Of a DNA stretch of 64,000 nt, positions 44,277 to 54,112 are shown in pieces; within the stretch, counting starts at the first letter, position 1; every line of letters starts with the position of its first letter. Source of the DNA: Fusicatenibacter saccharivorans (GTDB taxonomy: Bacteria; Bacillota; Clostridia; Lachnospirales; Lachnospiraceae). Under the pieces are notes generated by a model that saw only the letters and a list, made by a program, of their open reading frames with translations, ran no database searches and was not told the origin of the DNA. The DNA lies in contig NZ_JAQEGR010000004.1 of the NCBI RefSeq assembly GCF_027667425.1, positions 170,040 through 234,039 of the forward strand, given 5' to 3'. A program made the position numbers and the translations under genes.

Positions 44277-45653
44277 ATGGAAAATTCAGTTACAAAAAGA
44301 GAAAAAATCAGTTATGGTTTGTATTTTATGGGACAGAATGTATTCTATGGACTGGTAGGATATATGACTACATATTTTACAGATATCGGCATAACGGCAG
44401 CATTGGTTGCGATCGTGGCGCTTATCACGAAAGTGTGGGATGCCATCAACGATCCGATCTTCGGTATGATCATGGATAAGGTGAATTTTAAGAAAGGGAA
44501 ATTCCTGCCGTGGCTTCGAATATCTGTCATAGCGATTCCGGTGGCAACTATTCTTCTTTTTATAATACCTACCGGGATTTCCATGACGGCTAAAATCATA
44601 TGGGCAACACTTGCTTATATGTTATGGGATACAGCCTATACCCTTTGCGATGTACCGATTTTTGGTATTGTTACCACGATGACAATAGACCAGAAGGAAC
44701 GTGTTTCACTAAACAGCATAGGAAGATTGTTTGCTATTTTTGCAGGTATTGTTACAGGAATTGCCCTGCCGTTGGTACGGCAGCGGTTAGGCGGCTGGTC
44801 AACAACAGTAATTGTGTTATCTCTTTTGTCATGTGTTATGATGATTCCGATTTGTCTGTTCGCAAGGGAGAGAGTAATTGAAAAAGAAAGAGTCCAGAAT
44901 GACGGGGCAGAAGAAAGTTATACATTGCGAGATATGGTAGAATGTCTGCGGAAGAACAAATATTTATTGCTTTTCTTTGCGGCTCCGCTCATCAGCAGCC
45001 TGCTTAATGTTGGTGCAAATTGGGGCTTATACGTTGCCCGGTACTGCCTTGGCGGTGAAGAAGCTGCCTCATATGTTTCGATGGCGGTAATTATTCCGAC
45101 CTTAATCGGTGCGGTTATGGCAGTAGAATTATGCAAAAAATATGATAAATTTAAAGTCTTCTATATTTCATATATTTTCGCGTTACTTCTGGGAATTGTA
45201 AGATTCATAGCCGGGTATGAGAATATGATGGTGTATGTGATTTTAAATGCCTTAGGAGGAATTCCGCTGGGAATAGCAGTTATACTGCAGTATCAGTTTA
45301 CGCCGGACTGCTACGAGTATGGACAGTACAAGACAGGATTAAAAATGCGTGGTGTAACGTTTGCGGCGCAGACATTTTTTACAAAATTAAGTGGAGCGAT
45401 CGCAACAGCAGTCAGTGTGTTTGCGTTAACTATAATCGGCTTCCGAGAGGGAGAAGGCGTTGTTCAGGCGGCAGGATTTGCCGATAAATTATGGACATTC
45501 AGCTGTCTTGGCAGCATTATCGGGGGTATTTGCACTCTGCTTATACTTCGTCTTTACAAGCTTAATGACCATGATGTCCAGCTGATGGCAAAATGCAATA
45601 ATGGTGAGATCAGCCGTGAAGAAGCAGAGGCACAGATGATCAATCAGTATTAA
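44277..45653 (+). CDS. GPH-family glycoside:cation symporter (copy 1)
   Basis: This is a 12-span major-facilitator-type transporter, 458 residues, of the glycoside-pentoside-hexuronide family (MelB, UidB). ATG 44277 is chosen because AAAGGACGG lies eight bases upstream; the longer frame from 44214 overlaps the regulatory element. GPH features include YFTDIGITAALVAIVALITK, DAINDPIFGMIMD and the second-half QYKTGLKMRGVTFA. It precedes GH3 and GH78 genes and probably takes up intact rhamnosides with Na+ or H+. It differs clearly in sequence from the second GPH transporter at 50971, so the two may carry different glycosides. Confidence 0.9.
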   Translation: MENSVTKREKISYGLYFMGQNVFYGLVGYMTTYFTDIGITAALVAIVALITKVWDAINDPIFGMIMDKVNFKKGKFLPWLRISVIAIPVATILLFIIPTGISMTAKIIWATLAYMLWDTAYTLCDVPIFGIVTTMTIDQKERVSLNSIGRLFAIFAGIVTGIALPLVRQRLGGWSTTVIVLSLLSCVMMIPICLFARERVIEKERVQNDGAEESYTLRDMVECLRKNKYLLLFFAAPLISSLLNVGANWGLYVARYCLGGEEAASYVSMAVIIPTLIGAVMAVELCKKYDKFKVFYISYIFALLLGIVRFIAGYENMMVYVILNALGGIPLGIAVILQYQFTPDCYEYGQYKTGLKMRGVTFAAQTFFTKLSGAIATAVSVFALTIIGFREGEGVVQAAGFADKLWTFSCLGSIIGGICTLLILRLYKLNDHDVQLMAKCNNGEISREEAEAQMINQY

Positions 45654-45676
45654 GAAAAGAAAGGAGGACTTTTGCG

Positions 45677-47932
45677 ATGGACAGAATAAAGGAACTGATT
45701 TCAAAAATGACGCTGGAAGAGAAGGCAAGTCTCTGCTCGGGCGCTGATAACTGGCATACGAAAGAAATCAAACGACTGAACATTCCGTCAGTTATGATGG
45801 TGGACGGCCCTCACGGACTGAGAAAGCAGGAAGGGGAAACGGATCATCTGGGATTGAATGAAAGTGTGAAGGCCGTTTGTTTCCCGGCAGCCTGTGCAAC
45901 AGCCTCCAGCTTTGATGTTGACCTGATGGAACGGATGGGAGAGACGCTGGGAGCGGAGTGTCAGGCCGAGAATGTAAGCATACTGCTTGGCCCGGCGGTG
46001 AATATTAAAAGGAGCCCGTTATGTGGGCGGAACTTTGAGTATCTGTCGGAGGATCCATATCTGGCAGGTAGGATGGCATCGGCATATATCCGCGGAGTAC
46101 AGAGTCAGGGCGTGGGGACAAGCATTAAGCACTTCGCACTGAATAACCAGGAAACACTCCGTATGACGATATCTTCCGAAGTGTCAGAACGTGCGCTCAG
46201 GGAAATCTACCTGCCTGCGTTTGAGGAAGCGGTGAAAGAATCAGCTCCAAGAACCGTCATGTGTAGCTACAACAAAATAAATGGAGAATATGCTTCGGAA
46301 AACAGATATCTTCTGACAGATATCCTGAGAAAAGAATGGGGATACAAAGGCTGCGTCGTCAGTGACTGGGGCGCTGTAAATAACCGTGTGAAAGGACTGC
46401 AGGCCGGACTGGATCTGGAGATGCCTTATTCCGGAGGATACAATGACAGACAGATTGTGAAAGCAGTACAGGAGGGAAGACTGGACGAAGCTGTGCTGGA
46501 TGAAGCGGTGGAGCGGGTATTGAATGTTGTGTTTGCCGGTGAAGAGCAGCATCGTCCGGAAGATATATCTGATAAGGAAACAGATCATAAAAAAGCAGCT
46601 GATATTGAGACGGAATGTGCGGTCCTGCTGGAAAATAACGGTATACTTCCGCTGAATACAGACAGAAAGGTTGCCTATATAGGGGAATTTGCCGAAAAGC
46701 CGCGGTATCAGGGCGGCGGCTCCAGCCATATCAATCCGTTCAGGGTTGTTTCGGCATTGGATGCTGCCGGAGAAAAAGGGCGTAGCGTGACTTATGCAAA
46801 AGGATTTTCTAACGAAAATGACTCGATGACGGAACAAGAGCTGGAAAAAGCGCTTCGGACTGCTGCAGAAGCAGACGTCGCGGTAATCTTTGCCGGGCTG
46901 CCTGAGATATTTGAGTCGGAAGGGTATGACAGAACATCCATGAAGCTGCCAAAATGCCAGGACCGGCTGATCGAAGAAGTGTTGAAAGTACAGCCTAATG
47001 TTGTAGTGGTACTCCACAATGGAAGTCCGGTAGAACTGCCATGGGCAGACCGGGTAAGCGCGATCCTTGAAATGTATCTAGGAGGTCAGGGCGTTGGCGA
47101 AGCCTGCGACCGGCTGTTATTCGGGGAAGCAAATCCGTCCGGCAGGCTGGCAGAGACATTCCCGTACCGGCTGGAAGATAATCCGAGCTTCCTTCATTTT
47201 CCGGGAAATGGAAAGCGGGTGTTATATGGCGAGGATATCTTTGTCGGATACCGTTATTATGATACAAAGAAGGTTCCGGTGCGGTATGCATTCGGACATG
47301 GGCTGTCTTACACGGAATTTACTTATGGGGACCTGACTTTGTCATCGGCTCAAATGACGGATGAGGATATACTGACAGTCTCTCTCAAGGTGAAAAATTC
47401 AGGAAAGACAGAAGGAAAAGAAGTCGTACAGTTGTACGTGGCTGACCTGTGCGGCATATCGGAGAGACCGGTCAAGGAATTGAAAGGATTTGCCAAAGTT
47501 CATCTCCTGCCGGGAGAGGAGAAAACGGTGTCGATGGAAATTTCGGCGAGGAATCTATCCTATTATGAAGAACGTCTTGGGGACTGGTATGCGCCATCCG
47601 GAACATATCGGATCCTGATCGGCCATGCTTCTGATGACATCCGCTTACATGCTGATGTTGTGTTTGAAACAAAGAAAAAATTGCCCCTTCGCGTAGATTT
47701 CACAACAACGTTCGGAGAATTATTGGATCATACGAAAACCGCTCCCGTTATTACGGAACTGCTGGCGCCTTTGGCAGCAGCGGCCGCATCAGCAGAAGGG
47801 ATGAGTGACGAATACAAGAAGCTGGGAGAGCAAGTTATCCGGGAAATGCCGCTGAAATCTCTGCTGGGGCAGATGCCGGGAGAGCAGGTGGAACAGCTGA
47901 TCGGGCAGCTGAATTGTTTACTTGCACAATAG
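45677..47932 (+). CDS. GH3 beta-glucosidase (copy B)
   Basis: This is a 751-residue paralogue of the GH3 enzyme at 35500, alike across its whole length. The nucleophile is the Asp of VVSDWGAVN and the acid/base is in IFESEGYDR; the FnIII domain and helical tail (TTTFGELLDHTKTAP ... MPLKSLLGQMPGEQVEQLI) are present. No signal peptide is seen. AAGGAGG lies ten bases before ATG. The PLKSLL and EQ pattern of the tail is kept although the middle of the tail has diverged in length and sequence, which suggests the tail ends are under selection. It is cotranscribed with the upstream transporter. Confidence 0.92.
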   Translation: MDRIKELISKMTLEEKASLCSGADNWHTKEIKRLNIPSVMMVDGPHGLRKQEGETDHLGLNESVKAVCFPAACATASSFDVDLMERMGETLGAECQAENVSILLGPAVNIKRSPLCGRNFEYLSEDPYLAGRMASAYIRGVQSQGVGTSIKHFALNNQETLRMTISSEVSERALREIYLPAFEEAVKESAPRTVMCSYNKINGEYASENRYLLTDILRKEWGYKGCVVSDWGAVNNRVKGLQAGLDLEMPYSGGYNDRQIVKAVQEGRLDEAVLDEAVERVLNVVFAGEEQHRPEDISDKETDHKKAADIETECAVLLENNGILPLNTDRKVAYIGEFAEKPRYQGGGSSHINPFRVVSALDAAGEKGRSVTYAKGFSNENDSMTEQELEKALRTAAEADVAVIFAGLPEIFESEGYDRTSMKLPKCQDRLIEEVLKVQPNVVVVLHNGSPVELPWADRVSAILEMYLGGQGVGEACDRLLFGEANPSGRLAETFPYRLEDNPSFLHFPGNGKRVLYGEDIFVGYRYYDTKKVPVRYAFGHGLSYTEFTYGDLTLSSAQMTDEDILTVSLKVKNSGKTEGKEVVQLYVADLCGISERPVKELKGFAKVHLLPGEEKTVSMEISARNLSYYEERLGDWYAPSGTYRILIGHASDDIRLHADVVFETKKKLPLRVDFTTTFGELLDHTKTAPVITELLAPLAAAAASAEGMSDEYKKLGEQVIREMPLKSLLGQMPGEQVEQLIGQLNCLLAQ

Positions 47933-48029
47933 GATAATTGAGGATGAGGTAGCGGTAAATGGTATTCGTAATATGGCAGAAGAGATTGTGTTGAAAGAAT
48001 TGATTTACAGGTAAACAAAGAGCTGAAAT

Positions 48030-48094
48030 CTTAAGCTTGGTAGGTAAAATGATGAAATTCCGTAAATGATTTTATGAGGCAAATCCATTATACT
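48030..48094 (+). promoter_or_regulatory. Weaker upstream element and -10, second GH78 operon
   Basis: CTTAAGCTTGGTAGGTAAAA (from 48030) keeps the TTAAG and GGTAAA core of the elements at 34278 and 44180. TATACT follows at 48089. The start codon is 116 bases from the element. It suggests that the GH78-transporter-hydrolase group has its own promoter. Confidence 0.5.
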
Positions 48095-48145
48095 CGAATT
48101 ACAGTGTACACAATGAAAAAAGGAAGGAGCTTGGAAAACGGCAAT

Positions 48146-50956
48146 ATGAATCAGATTTACGCAGCAAAAACAAATCATATCACGAATCCGGTGGGATTTT
48201 TACTGAATCCGGTGGTTTTTTCGTGGAAGGTCAGAGAATGCAGGGGAAAGAACCAGAGATGTGCCAGAATCCTTGTGGCAAAGGATGAAACCTTCGCGGA
48301 TGTTCTTTGGGACACCGGGGAGGCAAAGCTCGACAGTCTGGCTGTAAAAGCGGAGATGAATCTGGAGCCTTGTACCAGATATTACTGGAAGGTAATCGTT
48401 ACTACGGACGCAGACGAAGTGCTGGAGTCCGACGTACAGTTCTTTGAGACGGCAAAGAGGGACGAGCCGTGGGTGGGAAAATGGATTACCTGCGACAGCA
48501 GGATGGAACGCCATCCCATTTTCTCAAAGCGAATCATTCCCCGTGGAAAGGTAAAAAAAGCCCGTCTCTATCTCTGCGGACTGGGGCTTTATGAGGCATA
48601 TTTTACGGATGGAGAGAAAACCGAAACAGATATTTTAAAATCCGCGAAAATTGGGGAAGAATATCTGACCCCGTACTGCAATAACTACAATCAGTGGTTA
48701 CAGTATCAGACGTATGATGTGACCGCGCAGATGCAGCGCGAAGGTGTGTTGTCCGTTCTTTTGGGGAATGGGTGGTACAAAGGGAGGTTCGGGCTCAATC
48801 AGACAGAACAGAAAGGATTTTACGGCGACGAGTGGAAACTGCTGGTAGAGGTGCATCTGGAATATGAGGATGGCACACAAGAGATAATCGGCACGGATGA
48901 CACATGGGAAGTGACAAGGAGCAATCTGTTTTTTTCCAATATATATGACGGGGAGAAACGGGATGATACCTTGGAACCTGTCGAACCTGTCAGCGCGCAG
49001 CTTGCGGAGGCGCCGCAGGGGCGACTGACGGAGCGGCTGTCCCTTCCGGTGACTGTGCATGAACAGTTTACACCGAAGGAACTGATTCACACCCCGAAGG
49101 ATGAATGGGTGTTTGACTTAGGGCAGGAGATTACCGGGATTTTCAAACTTCATGTCCATGAGCCGAAAGGAAAAGAAATCAGAATCCAGACAGGCGAAAT
49201 CCTGCAGGACGGATGTTTTTATAACGAAAACTTAAGAACCGCTTTGTCGGAATATGTGTATATCTCTGACGGGGAAGAAAAAGACATTGTTCCGCATTTT
49301 ACATTTTACGGATACCGGTATGTAAAAATCAGCGGGGTAACCAATGTCTCCTGTGAAGATTTTACGGGAATGGCACTCTACAGTGATTACGAAGGTACCG
49401 GTAGTATACAGACAGGAAATGAACTGGTAAATCAGTTGATTTCCAATGTGGAATGGGGCATGAAGGATAATTTCTTAGATGTGCCGACAGACTGTCCGCA
49501 GAGAGATGAGCGCATGGGATGGACAGGCGACACACAGGTGTTTTCGGGTACGGCATGTTATCTGGCGGATACCTATGCATTTTACAGAAAATATCTGTAC
49601 GATTTGTATAAGGAACAGCTGATTGCCGGAGGGATGGTTCCGGAGGTGGTGCCGACCTTCGGTCCGTCGAAATGTTCCTGTGCATGGGGCGATGCGGCCT
49701 GTATCGTTCCGTGGAATGTCTATCTGTTCAGCGGGGATGCTGCCATATTGGAACAGCAGTTTGACAGTATGAAGGCTTGGGTGGACTATATCCGTAAGGT
49801 GGACGGAGAGCACCACGGATGGAGACATTCCTTCCATTACGGAGACTGGCTGGCGCTTGACCGGGTGGGAGCCGCGGCGGGAAATGTATACGGAGCGACC
49901 GATGAAGGCTATATTGCGGATATTTATTATGCGGCAAGCGCGGAGCTTACAGCGAAGGCAGCGGCGGTTCTCGGGCGAAAGGAAGAGGAAAAACAATATC
50001 GGGAAATCGCCGAAAAACAATGGCGTGTGGTAAAAGAAGAATATTTTACCCCGACCGGAAGATGCGCGGAAAAGACACAGACGGGTCTTCTGCTGGCTCT
50101 GAAATATCATTTGTCAGAGGACGAAGAGCTGACCAGAGAGATGTTAAAGAAACTTTTCCGCGAGAGCAGAAACAAATTGAATACCGGATTTGTGGGAACC
50201 TCTCTTTTGTGCAATGTGTTGACCGATAACGGAATGACGGATACCGCCTACCGCCTGCTTTTGAACGAGGAGTATCCGGGGTGGCTGCACGAAGTGAAAC
50301 TGGGAGCCACCACAGTCTGGGAACGATGGAATTCACTGGATGAAGACGGTAAGATATCCAGTACCGGAATGAACAGTCTCAACCATTATTCTTACGGGGC
50401 GATTCTGGAATGGATGTTCCGCCATGTGGGAGGAATCCATCTTTTGGAAGAATCTCCGGGAGGAAGAAGGATTGCAATTTGTCCGAATGTCCATTATGAT
50501 TTGAGAAGGGCAGAGGCAGTGTATGATTCGGCCGTCGGACAGTATGCATGCAGCTGGGAAATTATGGAGGATAACAGGATTAGAGTCAAAATTACGATTC
50601 CGTTTGGCGGAGAAGGCGAGGTGCGATTGCCGCATGCTCCGGAGATTCTGTTTGAAGATAAGACAAATCCACTATTCGCAACAGTGGTGAACGGTATTTG
50701 TTATATCACTGCAGGAAACTATGAAGTCGTATATGAGGCAACTGAGAAGTTAAAGAAAATATACAGCGTGGAGTCAAAGCTGGAAGATTTGCTGAACCAT
50801 CCGCAGATACGGGCATTTTTGTCGACGATGACCGAGGTGGATATGATACCGGATGCGGTCTATGGACTGTCGTTTCGACAGGTGGCGGAGATGTTTTCCG
50901 GACCGATGGATGAAGGGCAGACAGAGATGTTGAATACAGCATTATCACAATATTAA
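48146..50956 (+). CDS. GH78 alpha-L-rhamnosidase, type 1 (copy B)
   Basis: This is a 936-residue paralogue of the enzyme at 37815. ATG 48146 aligns with the partner's start (MNQIYAAKTNHITNP), although AAGGAGC lies 16 bases off; a TTG or ATG further upstream is possible. The catalytic regions DCPQRDERMGWTGD and GATTVWERW are intact. An insertion of eight residues (DGEKTETDIL region) lies near residue 155. The C-terminal helical tail is present (SKLEDLLNHPQIRAFLSTM). No signal peptide. It is followed after 14 bases by the second transporter gene. It should release rhamnose from a glycoside overlapping with or differing from that of copy A. Confidence 0.92.
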   Translation: MNQIYAAKTNHITNPVGFLLNPVVFSWKVRECRGKNQRCARILVAKDETFADVLWDTGEAKLDSLAVKAEMNLEPCTRYYWKVIVTTDADEVLESDVQFFETAKRDEPWVGKWITCDSRMERHPIFSKRIIPRGKVKKARLYLCGLGLYEAYFTDGEKTETDILKSAKIGEEYLTPYCNNYNQWLQYQTYDVTAQMQREGVLSVLLGNGWYKGRFGLNQTEQKGFYGDEWKLLVEVHLEYEDGTQEIIGTDDTWEVTRSNLFFSNIYDGEKRDDTLEPVEPVSAQLAEAPQGRLTERLSLPVTVHEQFTPKELIHTPKDEWVFDLGQEITGIFKLHVHEPKGKEIRIQTGEILQDGCFYNENLRTALSEYVYISDGEEKDIVPHFTFYGYRYVKISGVTNVSCEDFTGMALYSDYEGTGSIQTGNELVNQLISNVEWGMKDNFLDVPTDCPQRDERMGWTGDTQVFSGTACYLADTYAFYRKYLYDLYKEQLIAGGMVPEVVPTFGPSKCSCAWGDAACIVPWNVYLFSGDAAILEQQFDSMKAWVDYIRKVDGEHHGWRHSFHYGDWLALDRVGAAAGNVYGATDEGYIADIYYAASAELTAKAAAVLGRKEEEKQYREIAEKQWRVVKEEYFTPTGRCAEKTQTGLLLALKYHLSEDEELTREMLKKLFRESRNKLNTGFVGTSLLCNVLTDNGMTDTAYRLLLNEEYPGWLHEVKLGATTVWERWNSLDEDGKISSTGMNSLNHYSYGAILEWMFRHVGGIHLLEESPGGRRIAICPNVHYDLRRAEAVYDSAVGQYACSWEIMEDNRIRVKITIPFGGEGEVRLPHAPEILFEDKTNPLFATVVNGICYITAGNYEVVYEATEKLKKIYSVESKLEDLLNHPQIRAFLSTMTEVDMIPDAVYGLSFRQVAEMFSGPMDEGQTEMLNTALSQY

Positions 50957-50970
50957 CGAGGAGAGAACAA

Positions 50971-52323
50971 ATGAGTGAGAAGAGTAAAAAACAAAAGGTT
51001 AGTATCGTGGAAAAAATGGGCTTATTTATGGTATGTGCGGGAAATATTCCACTGATGGGATTATTGTCAGGATTCTTTATGATTTACTATACGAATGTGG
51101 TTGGTCTGGAACCGGCAGCACTGGCGACCCTGTTTTTAATATCCAAGGTGGTGGATGGAATCAGCGACCCGATTATGGGATATTTTCTGGACAAATTTCC
51201 GGTAACAAAAATGGGAAAATTTCGCCCTATGATTATTCTGGGAACAATCATCTGTGTTATAAATTATATTTTACTGTGGTTTGGCGCAGTCTGGATTCCG
51301 GTCGGAAAATATGTGATTGTGTATGTGACGTATCTGCTGCTGGGCTGGACGTTTGATATTATGGATATCTCCAAGAACAGTTTGCTCCCGGTCATGAGCG
51401 CGGATGACAAGGAGAGAAACAGTTTGTCACTTTTCAACGCGTTGGGAACAATGATAGGTAGCGCGGTACTGGCTGTGGCAGCACCGATTCTTGTGGCGGA
51501 AGGAACGTTACAGAACTATTACGTGTTAATTTTCGGTTCCATGGCCATGGTGTTGGTTTTATCTATTGCAGGGGCTCTTTGTGTAAAGGAAAGAGTAGCT
51601 TTTGAAGGAAAAAAAGAAGAAAGTTATACATTCAGGGAATTGTTACAGTTTTTGCGGTATAAACCTGTCTGGGCACTGTTTTTAGTGGCACTGGTAGTCG
51701 GGGTGGGCAGTAATATAGCAGGAGGAGCCGGCGCTTATTTTTACACATATATATTGGGTGATATGACGCTTATGTCAGGGGTGTCACTTGTTTCAATGAT
51801 AACTGCTCTGGTGGGAATTTTCCTTGGACCAATTCTGGCAAACCGGTTTGGAAAGAAACAGATTTTTGTAATGGCAATCGTCGTATCCATCCTGTTTTCC
51901 GCACTGCGTTTGATTGATGTGAGATCTATGCTTTTGATCTATATTAGTACAGTGGCAGGAGGTGTGGCAGGCGGATGTATAGCACCGCTGACAACCAGTA
52001 TACAGGCAGATAATACTACTTACGTGCAGTATAAAACCGGAAAACGTGCAGAAGCGGCGATCGCATCGCTTACATCTTTTATTACAAAAGTGGCGCAGGG
52101 ACTCGGAGGAGCGATTCCGGGGTATGTATTGGCAGCTACAGGTTTTGTTACCGGCTCGGTTGCCCAGCCGGAGAGTATCAATACAGGAATTATCCTCTGC
52201 GTACTGATACTTCCGACTATCCTGACTGCCGCAGGGGCGATTCTTTTTGGTACACAGTATACGTTGGATAAAAAAGCAGTAGAGGAAATGCACACGGCAA
52301 TCGCAGCGCGCAGCAATAAGTAA
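50971..52323 (+). CDS. GPH-family glycoside:cation symporter (copy 2)
   Basis: This is a 450-residue, 12-span symporter of the GPH family. Diagnostic stretches are FFMIYYTNVVGLEPAALATL, VVDGISDPIMGYFLD and YVQYKTGKRAEAAIASLTSF. ACGAGGAGAG precedes ATG by seven bases. It sits between a complete GH78 gene and the remains of another, and is clearly not a recent duplicate of the transporter at 44277. Likely role: uptake of rhamnose-containing glycosides for the cytoplasmic GH78 and GH3 enzymes. Confidence 0.9.
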   Translation: MSEKSKKQKVSIVEKMGLFMVCAGNIPLMGLLSGFFMIYYTNVVGLEPAALATLFLISKVVDGISDPIMGYFLDKFPVTKMGKFRPMIILGTIICVINYILLWFGAVWIPVGKYVIVYVTYLLLGWTFDIMDISKNSLLPVMSADDKERNSLSLFNALGTMIGSAVLAVAAPILVAEGTLQNYYVLIFGSMAMVLVLSIAGALCVKERVAFEGKKEESYTFRELLQFLRYKPVWALFLVALVVGVGSNIAGGAGAYFYTYILGDMTLMSGVSLVSMITALVGIFLGPILANRFGKKQIFVMAIVVSILFSALRLIDVRSMLLIYISTVAGGVAGGCIAPLTTSIQADNTTYVQYKTGKRAEAAIASLTSFITKVAQGLGGAIPGYVLAATGFVTGSVAQPESINTGIILCVLILPTILTAAGAILFGTQYTLDKKAVEEMHTAIAARSNK

Positions 52324-52342
52324 CATATTGAAGGAGAATGCG

Positions 52343-52892
52343 ATGGAACTGTCAAGATTAAAAGTAAACAACCACAGCGACGGATAACACCGGTGATACC
52401 GCCACCGCCACATCCTCCTTTGAAACAGGTTTTATGAAAAGGGAGTGGAGTGCGCAGTGTTGTTTGAAACGAGAATTGAGTATGAAGACGGCACATTTGA
52501 GACAGTTCTCTCTGACGATAAGTTGAAAGTTGCCGATGGTACAGTATGGTGAACCTGTGCGGCCGGTGAAAGAAGTGGAGGCGGTCGGTATGGAGGTAAG
52601 CCCAAAGGGAGAGACCATTATCGATTTCGGTCAGAATCTGGCAGGTGTACTGCGGGTAAAGGTGGATTTGCCCGCAGGAACAAAGTTGATACTAGATCAC
52701 TTTGAGACCAAGGATTCTCAGGGGAATTATTTTAATAATATAGCTGGTGCTGACATGACAGGTCATACACAGACGGATGTATATATATCTAACGGGAAAC
52801 CCGCAGAGTACAGACCGCATTTTACATATCATGGTTTCCGCTATGTGAGAGTGATATGTGATGCTCCGGTAAAGCCGGAAGATTTTACGGCA
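52343..52892 (+). pseudogene. Shredded type 2 GH78 rhamnosidase (several internal deletions)
   Basis: About 550 bases remain of a gene like that at 40625 (2631 bases). Recognisable pieces in order are MELSRLKVN (start), TATATSSFETGFMKREWSAQ, VLFETRIEYEDGTFETVLSD, and then VQYGEPVRPVKEVEAVGMEV continuing to FRYVRVICDAPVKPEDFTA. At least three deletions lie between these, in different frames, and everything after the concanavalin-like domain, including the catalytic barrel, is gone. GAAGGAGA and ATG are preserved. It cannot make an active enzyme. It shows that cassette B once carried the same GH78 pair as cassette A. Confidence 0.9.
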
Positions 52893-52942
52893 GTGGCGCA
52901 CGCAGGACAATTTTGGGCAAGAGATAAGGAGGAAAAGAACAT

Positions 52943-54037
52943 ATGAAAATTCTGGCAATGATAATGCTCGTGCTGCTCATTTTAGCAGTCGGCTTTGTGG
53001 GGTATGTTTATAAGAAAAATGCGATGTTTCTGCCGGCACTGTTTGGCATCGGCGGTTTTCCGAATATAAAAAAGAAAGATTATTATCAGGCAGACGGAAC
53101 ATTCCGGAAAGCGGAAAAAGATGATAAAATGGCATTTTTTATGCAGCATCCGGTGTTTGGCGGCTATAAGCATATGTTTTTTAATGTTGAGGATAACGTG
53201 TTAAAAGCGATTGCCCCGGCAAAATATGCAGATTTTCTAAAAGCGCAGGGCAGAAGTGATCAGATGGAAAATGCACTGGAGGCTTTTAATTACCTGACCC
53301 GGCTTGTGGAAAGTGGAGAGGCGCAGTTGATTTCCGATATTAACTCGAAAGAAATGATAGAACAGAATCCATATCAGTCTCATTTGACCGGAATGTTTTA
53401 CAAAGGAAAGCAAGGAAAACCGTTGGCGGTGGTCGTTCCCGGAGGTGGATTTATCAGTAATGTGACGGACTGCGAGGGATATCCCGTGGCAATGAAATTA
53501 CACAAGTTGGGGTACTCCGTATTGGTAATCAGTTACCCGATTGGCAAACAGCTGGGAGAAACGGAACATGAAAAACAGGGGCAGGCAGCGGTCAGGGAGC
53601 TGGTGCAGGTAATCCGTTATCTGAAGGAGCATGAGCAGGAACTGTCTGTGGATATGGATGACTATGCGATATTCGGTTTCTCGGCAGGCGGCATGATGAC
53701 TACGGCATATTCCTTCGCAAATTACGAGGACTGCTGTCACAAAGTAAAACTGCCGAGACCGAAAGTGATTTTCCCGATGTATGGTCTGGACTGGAATGTG
53801 AAAGCGCTTGAGCAGGATAAGGGACTGGCGGTATTTTCCATCGCAGGGCGCGAGGATGAATACGGATTCGGAAATGTAGAGAAGAGACTTCCGCAATTGA
53901 AATCCGTGTTGGGTGAGGACAATGTGTCTGTACGGATTTACGATAATCTCGGACATGGATTTGGTATTGGTTCCAATACCATAGTACCTCATTGGTTTGA
54001 AGAGGCAGTGGAATTCTGGGAGGCACATCGGAAATAA
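52943..54037 (+). CDS. Alpha/beta hydrolase with N-terminal membrane anchor (copy B)
   Basis: This is a 364-residue paralogue of the hydrolase at 34373. It keeps the N-terminal membrane segment (MIMLVLLILAVGFVGYVY), the oxyanion loop VVPGGGF, the nucleophile serine in GFSAGG, the acid in AGREDEYGF and the His in NLGHGFG. The acid position reads RED where copy A has RDD. ATAAGGAGG lies before ATG. It follows the GH78 pseudogene and ends at a terminator, closing cassette B. Likely role: removal of acyl groups from plant glycosides (inference). Confidence 0.83.
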   Translation: MKILAMIMLVLLILAVGFVGYVYKKNAMFLPALFGIGGFPNIKKKDYYQADGTFRKAEKDDKMAFFMQHPVFGGYKHMFFNVEDNVLKAIAPAKYADFLKAQGRSDQMENALEAFNYLTRLVESGEAQLISDINSKEMIEQNPYQSHLTGMFYKGKQGKPLAVVVPGGGFISNVTDCEGYPVAMKLHKLGYSVLVISYPIGKQLGETEHEKQGQAAVRELVQVIRYLKEHEQELSVDMDDYAIFGFSAGGMMTTAYSFANYEDCCHKVKLPRPKVIFPMYGLDWNVKALEQDKGLAVFSIAGREDEYGFGNVEKRLPQLKSVLGEDNVSVRIYDNLGHGFGIGSNTIVPHWFEEAVEFWEAHRK

Positions 54038-54069
54038 TTTTTTCAAGAACAGGAAGAGTGAATTTTGAG

Positions 54070-54112
54070 AGGTCAAGTGTTTTATAAAATTATAAAACAT
54101 CTGACCTTTTTT
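54070..54112 (+). terminator. Terminator closing cassette B
   Basis: AGGTCA-TGTTTTATAA and TTATAAAACA-TGACCT pair with a two-base internal mismatch, followed by TTTTTT. Confidence 0.85.

Noticed and set aside
52444..52460. GTGGAGTGCG shared with the rlmD attachment-like site, as a possible second att copy
   Set aside because: The bases encode WSAQ of the GH78 pseudogene in line with its paralogue, so the ten-base match is best explained by coding sequence.
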